The translations under genes and the position numbers were made by a program. Of a stretch of 64,000 bases of DNA, positions 39,254-47,634 are shown piece after piece. The notes beneath the pieces were generated by a model that did no database searches, was not told where the DNA came from, and was given only the letters and a program-made list of their open reading frames with translations. Each line of letters opens with the position of its first letter. Within the stretch, counting starts at the first letter, position 1. This stretch comes from Bacteroidia bacterium (GTDB lineage: Bacteria; Bacteroidota; Bacteroidia; M30B66): assembly GCA_018401705.1 (NCBI GenBank), contig JAGYKL010000011.1, forward strand, positions 1 to 64,000, given 5' to 3'.

Positions 39254-39853
39254 TTAGGCCTCCGAATCATCGTCATGCAAGCCGTGTTCAAGCCAGGCTT
39301 CGGCTGCCACGCTAAGCTCCTCATACCAAGACTCTCCATAAGCTCTTACCAATGCATCCTTTACAAATACATACACCGGAACCTTTAAATGTTCGCCTAA
39401 AGTACAAGCTGCAGAACAAATTCCCCACTTGTGGTAATTTAAAGCAGTGTACTCAGATACTTTGGCTGTTCTTACAGGATATAAATGACAAGAAATAGGT
39501 TTTCTAAAATCTGTTTTTCCTGCTTTCCAAGCTTTTTCAATGCCGCATGACGCAAGGCCATTCTCCTCGAAAACTACATAAGCACATTCTTTTCCTTCCA
39601 CCAAAGGTGTAACCATATCTCCATCCGAATCAATTGTGAAGACCCCTTCTTTTGAGATTGCTTCCAGCCCTTCTTTTCTTAAAAACGGACGAATATTCTC
39701 CAGTTCCTCTTCCAGTTTATCAGCTTCTTCGTCGGTTACTGGAGCTCCCGCATCCCCTTCCACACAACAAACTCCTTTGCAGGCATTCAAATCACAAACA
39801 AATTGCTTATCAAACAATTCCTCAGAAACTAGCTTATCGTCAACTATTAACAT
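39254..39853 (-). CDS. DUF3109 family cysteine-rich protein
   Basis: 199 residues from the ATG at 39853. Cysteines are arranged as in DUF3109 (a relative of YkgJ zinc/iron-binding proteins): FVCDLNACKGVCCVEGDAG near the start, KECAYVVFEENGLASCGIEKA, KPISCHLYPVR and GICSAACTLGE. It probably binds a metal cluster; function unknown. Start at 39868 is possible but lies within the promoter box. TACCTTTG (39865-39858) ends four bases before the ATG, so the mRNA may be leaderless. Confidence 0.88.
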   Translation of the reverse strand: MLIVDDKLVSEELFDKQFVCDLNACKGVCCVEGDAGAPVTDEEADKLEEELENIRPFLRKEGLEAISKEGVFTIDSDGDMVTPLVEGKECAYVVFEENGLASCGIEKAWKAGKTDFRKPISCHLYPVRTAKVSEYTALNYHKWGICSAACTLGEHLKVPVYVFVKDALVRAYGESWYEELSVAAEAWLEHGLHDDDSEA

Positions 39854-39857
39854 AGGG

Positions 39858-39865
39858 CAAAGGTA
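39858..39865 (-). promoter_or_regulatory. -7 promoter box of the DUF3109 gene
   Basis: TACCTTTG on the minus strand, exact TAnnTTTG match, ending four bases before the start codon. Confidence 0.5.
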
Positions 39866-39886
39866 CAATCAATGCATCAAATTTCT

Positions 39887-39894
39887 TAGGTTTG
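39887..39894 (+). promoter_or_regulatory. -7 promoter box of the TPR gene
   Basis: TAGGTTTG on the plus strand, exact TAnnTTTG match, 19 bases before the ATG at 39914. It forms a divergent promoter pair with the box at 39858-39865. Confidence 0.5.
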
Positions 39895-39913
39895 CAGCCC
39901 AATATTCATCAAA

Positions 39914-40417
39914 ATGGCAACGCACGATTTCCTTGAATACGAAGACATGCTCTTTGAAGCTGATGAGCTTATTAGAAATAATAAAATTGCAGATGCCGTG
40001 GAACTGCTCGAAGGCATTATTTCACAGGTGCCCGACTATGGAAAAGCATACAACCATCTTGGCTGGGTTTATGAAACTAAGCTTAAAGAACTCAGCAAAG
40101 CTGAGGAAATGTATAGGCAGTGTATCGCTTTCAATCCCGACTACCCGCCTGTTTATCTCAATTTAAGTATAGCATTGTCTTCACAAGGCAAGTATGAAGA
40201 ACTCGAAATCCATTTGAATAAAGCTTTGGAGGTAAATGGAGTTGATAAAGCCACAATTCATAATGAGTTTGGAATTTTGTTCGAACTTCAGCAAGATTAT
40301 AACAAGGCTATTGAACATTTTAAACAAGCCATAAGATTCTCTCTCAGCGATACTAATGTTGAAACTTACGCTAAATCAATTGACCGCTGCCGTCGCAAAA
40401 GAGAACTTTTAGCCTAA
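39914..40417 (+). CDS. TPR-repeat protein
   Basis: 167 residues, no signal. About four tetratricopeptide repeats, e.g. YGKAYNHLGWVYETKLKELSKAEEMYRQCI and ATIHNEFGILFELQQDYNKAIEHFKQAI patterns. These helical repeats bind other proteins; no partner is evident. The heptamer array begins five bases after its stop codon. Confidence 0.85.
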   Translation: MATHDFLEYEDMLFEADELIRNNKIADAVELLEGIISQVPDYGKAYNHLGWVYETKLKELSKAEEMYRQCIAFNPDYPPVYLNLSIALSSQGKYEELEIHLNKALEVNGVDKATIHNEFGILFELQQDYNKAIEHFKQAIRFSLSDTNVETYAKSIDRCRRKRELLA

Positions 40418-40421
40418 AATG

Positions 40422-40540
40422 AACGATTTACGATTTACGATTAACGATTAACGATGTACGATTAACGATGTACGATGAACGATTTACGGAATACGACTTT
40501 CGTAATACGATGTACGTAATACGACTTTCGTAATACGTTG
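40422..40540. repeat. Heptamer tandem array A (17 units)
   Basis: Seventeen consecutive 7-base units of the type TACGATT, AACGATG, TACGTAA, TTCGTAA. Positions vary, but all 17 keep CG at positions 3-4. It lies between the TPR gene and glyS. The array is followed by two copies of TTTCCCCTTTTCACT (40544-40558 and 40565-40579), just before the glyS start. Confidence 0.9.
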
Positions 40541-40586
40541 TACTTTCCCCTTTTCACTTTCTCCTTTCCCCTTTTCACTATTTCCT

Positions 40587-42038
40587 ATGTCTGACGATCT
40601 CTTTAAAAAAGTTACCTCCCACGCCAAAGAATACGGTTTTGTTTTTCAATCCTCTGAAATTTATGATGGATTAAGTGCTGTTTATGATTACGGTCAAAAC
40701 GGCGTTGAGCTAAAGAATAATCTTCGTGAATATTGGTGGAAAGCCATGGTTCAGATGAATGAGAATATTGTTGGTTTGGATTCTGCCATTTTTATGCACC
40801 CTAAAGTGTGGAAGGCTTCAGGTCACGTTGATGGTTTTAGCGACCCGATGATTGACAATAAGGATTCAAAGAAGCGCTATCGCGCGGACCAGCTTATTGA
40901 AGATCAAGTGGCCAGGCTTGAAAAGAAAGGCAAGCAAGATGCAGCCGCTGCTTTAGAAGAAGCAATGAATGTTGCTCTAAACGATAATAACCTGCAGGCA
41001 CTCAGAGATTTAATCTTAGAACAAGAAATAGCTTGCCCTATTAGCGGAACTCGCAACTGGACAGAGGTTCGCCAGTTTAACCTCATGTTTAGCACTCAAA
41101 TGGGCTCAGTGGCTGATGATGCAGATGAAGTTTACCTGCGTCCAGAAACAGCTCAGGGGATTTTTGTGAATTTTCTAAATGTTCAAAAAACAGGGCGAAT
41201 GAAAATTCCTTTCGGAATTGCTCAAGTGGGTAAGGCCTTTAGAAATGAAATCATTGCTCGTCAGTTCATCATGCGCATGAGAGAATTTGAGCAAATGGAG
41301 ATGCAATTCTTTGTAAAGCCCGGAACCGAGATGGAATGGTTCGAACATTGGAAAGAAACTCGCATGAAGTGGCATCTTTCGCTTGGCGCAGACCCTGCAA
41401 ACTATCGATTCCATGAGCATGTAAAGCTTGCTCATTACGCCAATGCTGCAGTTGATATAGAATTTAATTTCCCTTTTGGATTCAAAGAAGTTGAAGGCAT
41501 TCACTCAAGAACAGATTTTGACCTGAAACAGCATCAGGAGTTCTCTGGAAAGAAATTACAAGTGTTTGACACCGAAAGCAACACCAATTACATTCCCTAT
41601 GTAATTGAAACTTCCATCGGTCTCGATAGGCTATTCCTTCTTACTATGTGTAATGCATATCGCGAAGAAGAAGTGCCTGCAGGCGATAAAACCGAAACCA
41701 GAACAGTACTTGCTCTTCCTCCGCAACTTGCCCCAATTAAAGTTGCAGTGCTTCCTCTTACCAAAAAAGATGGACTACCCGAAAAGGCCAGAGAGATTAT
41801 GAATAATCTCATGATTTCTTATCGTTGCCACTTTGAAGAAAAAGATACTATTGGTAAAAGATATCGACGACATGATGCTATAGGAACTCCATTGTGCATA
41901 ACTGTAGATCATGAAAGTTTATCTGATAATACGGTAACAATTCGTCACCGCGATAGCATGCAACAAGAGCGTGTGCCTATTGAAAAACTTGAAGAGATTG
42001 TAGAAAATATCGTTTCTATGAAATCTCTTTTCAAGTGA
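40587..42038 (+). CDS. glyS: Glycine--tRNA ligase (alpha-2 type)
   Basis: 483 residues, class II synthetase of the single-chain (homodimer) type, also called GlyQS. Signatures: SAVYDYGQNGVELKNNL near the start, ISGTRNWTEVRQFNLMF, YLRPETAQGIFVNFLN (motif 2 region), AFRNEI, EFEQMEMQFFV, and PYVIETSIGLDRLFL. The C-terminal anticodon-binding domain begins near ALPPQLAPIKVAVLPL. It charges tRNA-Gly. The pyrimidine-rich repeats and the heptamer array lie directly upstream, in its leader or promoter region. Confidence 0.96.
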   Translation: MSDDLFKKVTSHAKEYGFVFQSSEIYDGLSAVYDYGQNGVELKNNLREYWWKAMVQMNENIVGLDSAIFMHPKVWKASGHVDGFSDPMIDNKDSKKRYRADQLIEDQVARLEKKGKQDAAAALEEAMNVALNDNNLQALRDLILEQEIACPISGTRNWTEVRQFNLMFSTQMGSVADDADEVYLRPETAQGIFVNFLNVQKTGRMKIPFGIAQVGKAFRNEIIARQFIMRMREFEQMEMQFFVKPGTEMEWFEHWKETRMKWHLSLGADPANYRFHEHVKLAHYANAAVDIEFNFPFGFKEVEGIHSRTDFDLKQHQEFSGKKLQVFDTESNTNYIPYVIETSIGLDRLFLLTMCNAYREEEVPAGDKTETRTVLALPPQLAPIKVAVLPLTKKDGLPEKAREIMNNLMISYRCHFEEKDTIGKRYRRHDAIGTPLCITVDHESLSDNTVTIRHRDSMQQERVPIEKLEEIVENIVSMKSLFK

Positions 42039-42141
42039 TTCCTCCAATGTGATTTTTTAAAGCGTTTTGTGCTTTAACACATAGTTTCTTTTGCAACTAT
42101 TTTTCTCTTAATCGGGTAAAAATAAAGCGAAAGAACTATGT

Positions 42142-43545
42142 ATGGATCAATTTACAGAAGCACAGAAATTAGAATTTGGAATCGGCTTAAGCGATAACCC
42201 GGTTATTCTAACAAACAGCTTTTCAGCTATTAGCTGGATTAACGATTTTGCCATTAAAAATACTGGCTTCACAAAAAAGGACTGCATAGGGCTTCCTATT
42301 CAACAGTTTATTGAAAAATTGGGCTCTGATAAAGCTATCGATATAGCTGAATTGTTTTCATCAAAACGCAGCTTTGATTTTGAGATTGAAATCAACTTGG
42401 TTAAGTTTTCATTCTCATGCTCCCCAATCTTTAAAGAAGATCAATCCTTTGCCGGATACAGTATAATCGGCACAGACATTTCTCATTTTGTTTTAAACGG
42501 TTCGGAAGTTCAAAAACAGAATATTGAATTGCAGGAATTCTTTCAAAAAAGCGTTATGCCAATGTGCATTACCGATATTGAAGGCAATTTCATTATGGCT
42601 AACCTTGCCTATAGCGAGCTCTTTAAAGTTCAACCCAATGCTCTTGTTGGCAGAAACTTCCTTGATGTACACTGCTCGCATCTTCAAGCCGATGAGCTTG
42701 AAATGCTGCGCGAAGAAGCTGCAAATACTCTGAATCCTAAGCACCCAAAACACACAACCGAACTTAGTTTAGTGGATGCCGAAGGCAAATCAATTCACAT
42801 AGAGGTTACCCGCAAACTGGTTAAAGTAAATAACAGAATGCTTATTTCGGTGTTTGTGAACGACATAACCGAGACTTTTGAGAGTCGAATCAGAATTACA
42901 GAACAAAACAATAGACTTCGTGAATTTGCATTTCTTACCTCACATAAATTGCGTCAACCACTAGCAAATGTTCTTGGTTTGATTGACCTGGTAAAAAGCG
43001 AATCTCAAAGCAATAAAGATGTTACCATTACTATGGAAACTCTCAGAATGCTCACCGGTCAGCTCGACCATGTGGTGCATGAAATGGGTCAGGTACTTGC
43101 CGAGCTTGATGTTGAAGTTGAGAAAAGTTTGTTCTATAAAGACCAGGAAGAGGGTAGAGTAGAAGATGTATGGCTTGTAGATGACGACCAAGTTATTGCC
43201 TACATCACAGAACGACTTCTCAGAAATGTTGACCCAACCGTTAAAATTACAAGTTTCTTAAGTGCTAAAATGGCTCTCGAAAAACTCCGAATTGCTGAAA
43301 ATACACCTGATTTACTATTGCTCGACATCAATATGCCCGGAATTAACGGCTGGGAATTTCTTGATGAATTGAGGAATATGCATCGATATGTGAATGTGTA
43401 CATGTATTCCTCTTCTATCGACCCCGAAGATGTTAAAAAAGCAAGGTCTTACCCAATGGTGAGAGACTTCCTCTCAAAGCCAGTAGATTCTTCTGTAATT
43501 AGAAGAATACTTGAAATGCCTGTTATTAAAACCCGCGTTTCTTAA
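42142..43545 (+). CDS. PAS-PAS-DHp-receiver protein lacking the kinase ATPase domain
   Basis: 467 residues. Two PAS domains (about 10-125 and 130-245), a DHp-like hairpin (LREFAFLTSHKLRQPLANVLGLIDLV, phosphoacceptor-like His at 268), and a response-regulator receiver domain (VWLVDDDQVIAYITERLL at about 347; phospho-Asp 395 in LLLLDINMPGINGWEF; lysine in DFLSKPVD). There is no HATPase domain between DHp and receiver. It could relay phosphate between another kinase and its own receiver. It shares the DHp type and layout with the protein at 32534-33529. Confidence 0.82.
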   Translation: MDQFTEAQKLEFGIGLSDNPVILTNSFSAISWINDFAIKNTGFTKKDCIGLPIQQFIEKLGSDKAIDIAELFSSKRSFDFEIEINLVKFSFSCSPIFKEDQSFAGYSIIGTDISHFVLNGSEVQKQNIELQEFFQKSVMPMCITDIEGNFIMANLAYSELFKVQPNALVGRNFLDVHCSHLQADELEMLREEAANTLNPKHPKHTTELSLVDAEGKSIHIEVTRKLVKVNNRMLISVFVNDITETFESRIRITEQNNRLREFAFLTSHKLRQPLANVLGLIDLVKSESQSNKDVTITMETLRMLTGQLDHVVHEMGQVLAELDVEVEKSLFYKDQEEGRVEDVWLVDDDQVIAYITERLLRNVDPTVKITSFLSAKMALEKLRIAENTPDLLLLDINMPGINGWEFLDELRNMHRYVNVYMYSSSIDPEDVKKARSYPMVRDFLSKPVDSSVIRRILEMPVIKTRVS

Positions 43546-43601
43546 GGCAACCTTTAGCTAAAAGCGGCTTTTTACGTATCTTTTCCCCAAAATAGATCTA
43601 A

Positions 43602-44609
43602 ATGGGAAAGGAAGTCAAGACTTCTCAGCTTAAAAATCAGGGTGTTGCAGACCAATTTTACGAAGATCGTTATAAAGAAGGCTACATGGATGAGTGGCCT
43701 GAATGGAAGAAATTAAGAGTTATCGAGATATTTTCTGAACTTAATCTTCCTGCTAAAGGAAAAGCTCTTGATTTTGGCTGTGGTAGAGGGATTTTTACTC
43801 ATGTCTTGAAACGCGCCTTGCCTAATTGGGAAATTACTGGATGTGATATCTCAACAGTTGCTCTGGAAGACGCTAAATTAAAGTTTCCTAAATGCAGATT
43901 TAGTCTTATTTCAAATCTTCACGAGGCTAATGAAGAATTTGATTTGATATTTTCACACCATGTGCTTGAGCATGTAGTAAACATTGAAGAAACCATAAAT
44001 GATATTAGCAAACTCCAGGTTTCAAATGGAATCATGTTTCATATTTTACCTTGCGGAAATGAAGGTAGTTTAGAACATGATTTAGCTAACGCCTTGCCTG
44101 AGGGAGTTAACCAGGAACTGGGAAATAGATTTTATTTCGAAGATACTGGTCACATGCGCCGACTAACATCAGACCAACTTGATAAGGTGTTTAAAGGCGA
44201 AAACTATAAGGTGCTCAATTCTTGGTTTGCAAATCATGAATTTGGCTCGCTCGAGTGGATGAGCGACTATCCTGAAAAATACATTGTTGAATCACTAACT
44301 CCTTTAAAACTCGCTCAAGGCGATAAATCTCTTGAAGACAAGCTGCTTAAACTTAGAAAAAAAATTAAACGACTCAAGCAAGCCCGGAAATTTGCTAAAC
44401 AAGGAAGTAAGCATCGCATCAAAACCCGGCTAATTGAGCTTAAAAACAAGCTTCAAACCATTTTTATAAAGCCTTCTCAAATCATTTCTGATTTGAGATT
44501 GGTCAACGAAGGGAATAAATATAATCAGGAGCTGAAAAACGAATGGCCTTCAAAAAAACATGTCAAATCAGGAAGTGAAATGTATTTAGCATACATCAAA
44601 AACAGTTAA
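43602..44609 (+). CDS. Class I SAM-dependent methyltransferase
   Basis: 335 residues. Motif I LDFGCGRGIFTHVLK (about 54-68), the acidic residue in GCDIS, and FDLIFSHHVLEHV are those of methyltransferases acting on small or lipid/glycan substrates. The C-terminal third (KLRKKIKRLKQARKFAKQ) is lysine-rich and helical, suggesting a nucleic-acid or membrane surface. Substrate not known; the gene stands alone before the ABC operon. Confidence 0.82.
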   Translation: MGKEVKTSQLKNQGVADQFYEDRYKEGYMDEWPEWKKLRVIEIFSELNLPAKGKALDFGCGRGIFTHVLKRALPNWEITGCDISTVALEDAKLKFPKCRFSLISNLHEANEEFDLIFSHHVLEHVVNIEETINDISKLQVSNGIMFHILPCGNEGSLEHDLANALPEGVNQELGNRFYFEDTGHMRRLTSDQLDKVFKGENYKVLNSWFANHEFGSLEWMSDYPEKYIVESLTPLKLAQGDKSLEDKLLKLRKKIKRLKQARKFAKQGSKHRIKTRLIELKNKLQTIFIKPSQIISDLRLVNEGNKYNQELKNEWPSKKHVKSGSEMYLAYIKNS

Positions 44610-44656
44610 TTCTAAAACAAAAGGTCTTTACTTTGTTTCTTAATTAAAGGTTTATA

Positions 44657-45595
44657 ATGGCTAGAATACTTAGTTTTTTTCTTTGCTTAACGCTTTTATC
44701 TTGCGGCTCAGATTCTCAAAAGAAGATTAAAATAGGCTTTGTAGACGCACTCGAAGATGAAACTCTTGCAAAGGCCAGGCAGGGCTTCTTTGTTGCTCTC
44801 AAAGACAGTGGTTATGTTAAAGATGAGAACATCGAGATAATTTATAGAAATGCTCAAAATGATTTGCCGGTTTTAACACAGAGTGTTGATTATCTTATTT
44901 CTCAGCAAGTAGATGTAATAGCAACTAATGCAACATTAAGCACTATTACTGCGGTTCAAAGAACCTCTTCTTTGCCTGTTTGCATGATGGTAAGCCCTTC
45001 CCCTCAGTTAGCGGGATTGCAAAATAAAGACGGTGGCAATCCTCCAAATTTATTTGGAGTTTATGAAACTCTTGAATACATAGACACCGCACTTACACTA
45101 ATCAAAACCTTGTTTCCAGAAGCTAAACGGGTTGGCACTCTCATCAATCAAAGTGAGCCTCAAAGTGTTGATGCCCTTAACAGAATTAAAAGCAAAGCAG
45201 CTTTGCTAGGTCTTGAGGTGGTTTCTGCTCCTGCTAATAGCTCGGCCGAAACACAACTTGTTACCGAGAGCCTTATTAATAGTCAAATTGATGTGTTCTT
45301 TGCTTTGCCTGATAATACCATCTTTGCTTCTTTCGAAACTATTGTTGCTTCTTGCAATAGGGCTCAAATACCTATTCTTACCTCAGAAGCGGGCTTGGTG
45401 GGCAGAGGCGCTTTGGCTGCCTTTGGTGCCGATATGTATCAATGGGGCTACGATGCTGGCATTTCTTGCGTTAATTACCTCAAGACAGGTAAAATTCCAC
45501 CATTGAAAAAGCTAAGTAAAAGGCTTAAAACCTACAATCCCCAGCAAGCCAAGGCCTTCAATGTAAAACCTGATTCCTCATTCATTGCGTTTTAG
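44657..45595 (+). CDS. ABC transporter substrate-binding lipoprotein (PF04392 type)
   Basis: 312 residues. Lipoprotein signal with cysteine in LTLLSCGS, then a periplasmic-binding fold of the ABC_sub_bind type (KKIKIGFVDALEDETLAKARQG, VDVIATNATLSTITAVQRT, FPEAKRVGTLINQSEPQS, DVFFALPDNTIFASFETIV). Characterised relatives (TrpX and similar) bind aromatic amino acids or nucleoside-like ligands; the ligand here cannot be read from sequence. It is followed four bases later by its permease. Confidence 0.88.
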   Translation: MARILSFFLCLTLLSCGSDSQKKIKIGFVDALEDETLAKARQGFFVALKDSGYVKDENIEIIYRNAQNDLPVLTQSVDYLISQQVDVIATNATLSTITAVQRTSSLPVCMMVSPSPQLAGLQNKDGGNPPNLFGVYETLEYIDTALTLIKTLFPEAKRVGTLINQSEPQSVDALNRIKSKAALLGLEVVSAPANSSAETQLVTESLINSQIDVFFALPDNTIFASFETIVASCNRAQIPILTSEAGLVGRGALAAFGADMYQWGYDAGISCVNYLKTGKIPPLKKLSKRLKTYNPQQAKAFNVKPDSSFIAF

Positions 45596-45598
45596 GAA

Positions 45599-46471
45599 AT
45601 GAACTTCTACCTATCGGCTCTTATTCTTGGTTTAGCACTCGGTGCTATGGGTTGGGGAATTTATTTGTCGCTAAGGATTTTCAATATTCCTGATATCACA
45701 ACCGACGGCTCTTACACTTTAGGTGCTGCTATTTCGGCGGTGCACCTTGCAGGTGGAGGAAGCTGGCTTAGCGCTTCCATCCTCGCAATTATTGGCGGTG
45801 CCTTGGCAGGTACTCTCACCGGACTCATTCACACTAAGCTTAAAGTAAATGCCTTACTTGCTGGAATTCTTATCATGACAGCAGCTTACTCAGTAAACCT
45901 AAGTTTGATGCAACGCTCAAACATTCCGCTTTTGCAAACATCTAACATGTTCAACAGCCTAAGCTTTTTCAAATCTCCTATACTAAACAGTTTACTCATT
46001 TTAATTCCTGTTCTGCTCCTCTTGGGAAGCCTGCTTGTTTACATGCTAAAAAGCGATTTCGGCATTGCTATGCGGGCCACCGGAAATGCTCCTTTAATGG
46101 CAGCTTCTATGGGAATTCCCGTAAATACAATGAAAATTATTGGCCTTGCTATTGCCAATGGCCTCACCGCGCTAAGCGGTTCCTGGGTAGCTCAATACCA
46201 AAACTTCGCTGATATCAATATGGGAATTGGTATTGTAATTTTTGGTCTGGGTGCCGTTATGATTGGCGAAACCATCATGGACCTCTTCGGCAAAAGGGGC
46301 ATCATCTTCAGAATTCTAGGTGTCATCATAGGTTGTCTGGTGTTTAGGTTTGTTATTGCATTGAGTTTGGCTTCGGGTCTCGATCCAAATTGGCTTAAAG
46401 CCGTCACTGCCTTGCTTGTATTGGTTTTTGTTTCCATCCCCCGTTTTAGGGGCAAAACATTGGCCTTGTGA
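45599..46471 (+). CDS. ABC transporter permease (branched-chain/ribose permease fold)
   Basis: 290 residues with eight or nine membrane helices and the typical GMGWGIYLSLRIFNIPDITTDGSYTLGAA-like start, the KSDFGIAMRATGNAPLMAASMGI loop and a C-terminal FRFVIALSLASG helix. Second gene of the PF04392-type importer. Its stop overlaps the GTG start of the ATPase by four bases. Confidence 0.9.
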   Translation: MNFYLSALILGLALGAMGWGIYLSLRIFNIPDITTDGSYTLGAAISAVHLAGGGSWLSASILAIIGGALAGTLTGLIHTKLKVNALLAGILIMTAAYSVNLSLMQRSNIPLLQTSNMFNSLSFFKSPILNSLLILIPVLLLLGSLLVYMLKSDFGIAMRATGNAPLMAASMGIPVNTMKIIGLAIANGLTALSGSWVAQYQNFADINMGIGIVIFGLGAVMIGETIMDLFGKRGIIFRILGVIIGCLVFRFVIALSLASGLDPNWLKAVTALLVLVFVSIPRFRGKTLAL

Positions 46472-47217
46472 TAGAAATTCAGAATATTCACCTCAGTTTT
46501 AATGAAGGTACTCCGCTCGAGGTGCAGGCTCTTAGAGATGTAAACATTAAATTCGAAAAAGGAAGTTTTAACCTCATAATTGGAGCTAATGGCTCGGGAA
46601 AGTCTACTCTGCTAAATATTCTGGCAGGTTCTCTTTTTCCCCTGCGGGGGAAAGTGCTGCTAGATGGTAAAAACATCACAAAACAGCCCGTGCACCTTCG
46701 AAGCCGCAATATTGCACGCATCTTCCAAAATCCCACTCAAGGTACGGCTCCTGAATTGAGTTTACTTGAAAACTTTAGACTTGCTTCAATTAGAACTCGC
46801 AGCAAAACTCCCTTAGTAGGAATTGACAAGTCGTTTAGAAAAGTCGTTGCTTCGCACGTTAGTATCTTAGATATGGACCTCGAGACCAGGTTAGAACAGC
46901 CTATGTCTTCGTTTTCGGGCGGGCAAAGGCAGGCTTTATCACTGCTCATGGCTACATTCGATCATCTTGACCTTTTGTTACTTGATGAACCAACAGCGGC
47001 TCTTGACCCTAAGTCGGCTGAACTCATTATGAATTTAGCCTTGAAAATAGTGCGCGAAAAGAATCTTACCGCAATTATGGTTACTCACGAATTAAAGCAC
47101 TGTTTGTATCCTGTAGACCGTATTCTTCAAATGGAGAATGGCCGCCTGCGGCGGGATGTAGACCCAGACGAAAAAGCAAGCCTTTCGCTTTCAGATATTC
47201 GAGATTGGTTTCTTTAA
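46468..47217 (+). CDS. ABC transporter ATP-binding protein of the same importer
   Basis: 249 residues, GTG start. Walker A GANGSGKST, Q-loop IFQNPTQG, signature MSSFSGGQRQALSLLMA, Walker B LLLLDEPTAALDP and His in MVTHELKH. It energises the importer encoded upstream. A composite repeat array starts 10 bases after its stop. Confidence 0.93.
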   Translation: MIEIQNIHLSFNEGTPLEVQALRDVNIKFEKGSFNLIIGANGSGKSTLLNILAGSLFPLRGKVLLDGKNITKQPVHLRSRNIARIFQNPTQGTAPELSLLENFRLASIRTRSKTPLVGIDKSFRKVVASHVSILDMDLETRLEQPMSSFSGGQRQALSLLMATFDHLDLLLLDEPTAALDPKSAELIMNLALKIVREKNLTAIMVTHELKHCLYPVDRILQMENGRLRRDVDPDEKASLSLSDIRDWFL

Positions 47218-47227
47218 GTGAGTGTAC

Positions 47228-47470
47228 AACGTACAACGAATTACGAATTACGTACACCGTACAACGAATAACGTATTGCGTACAACGTATTACGTACAAC
47301 GAATTTCGAATAACGTATTACGTACATCGAATTTCGAATAACGTATTACGTACATCGAATTACGAATTACGTGATGAGTCCCCATGAGCCCCCATGAGCC
47401 CCCATGAGTCCCCATGAGTCTGCCGAATGGGCTTGCCGAATGAGCTTGCCGAATGGGCTTGTCGAATGGG
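47228..47470. repeat. Composite repeat array B: 7-mers, then 10-mers, then 13-mers
   Basis: Twenty-one heptamers (47228-47374), each with CG at positions 3-4, for example AACGTAT, TACGTAC, ATCGAAT. Then ATGAGTCCCC-type 10-mers (47374-47420, four and a half copies, T or C at position 6), then TGCCGAATGGGCT-type 13-mers (47421-47470, nearly four copies). The three arrays abut without spacer. The open frames on the minus strand here encode periodic YVIR-like peptides and are not genes. Confidence 0.92.
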
Positions 47471-47634
47471 AAAAGACACGGCATTAACAAAAAGGTGCTG
47501 TTAATGATGGACTATAGAACCGAAATCTGATTATACCAAGATTAACTGAAATAAAGATTCTCAATTCCTTTATCAGTTTTCTTTTAAACATTAGTTTCGT
47601 ATTGTTAAACCAGCAATCCATCGAACTCAGTTGC

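Noticed and set aside
40422-40540. CRISPR array
   Set aside because: Units are 7 bases with no spacers and no cas genes nearby.
47081-47490. Open frames on both strands in array B with peptides such as YVIRNSLYVV
   Set aside because: The period is seven bases, so any frame yields a seven-residue periodic peptide; composition and overlap with repeats show they are not genes.
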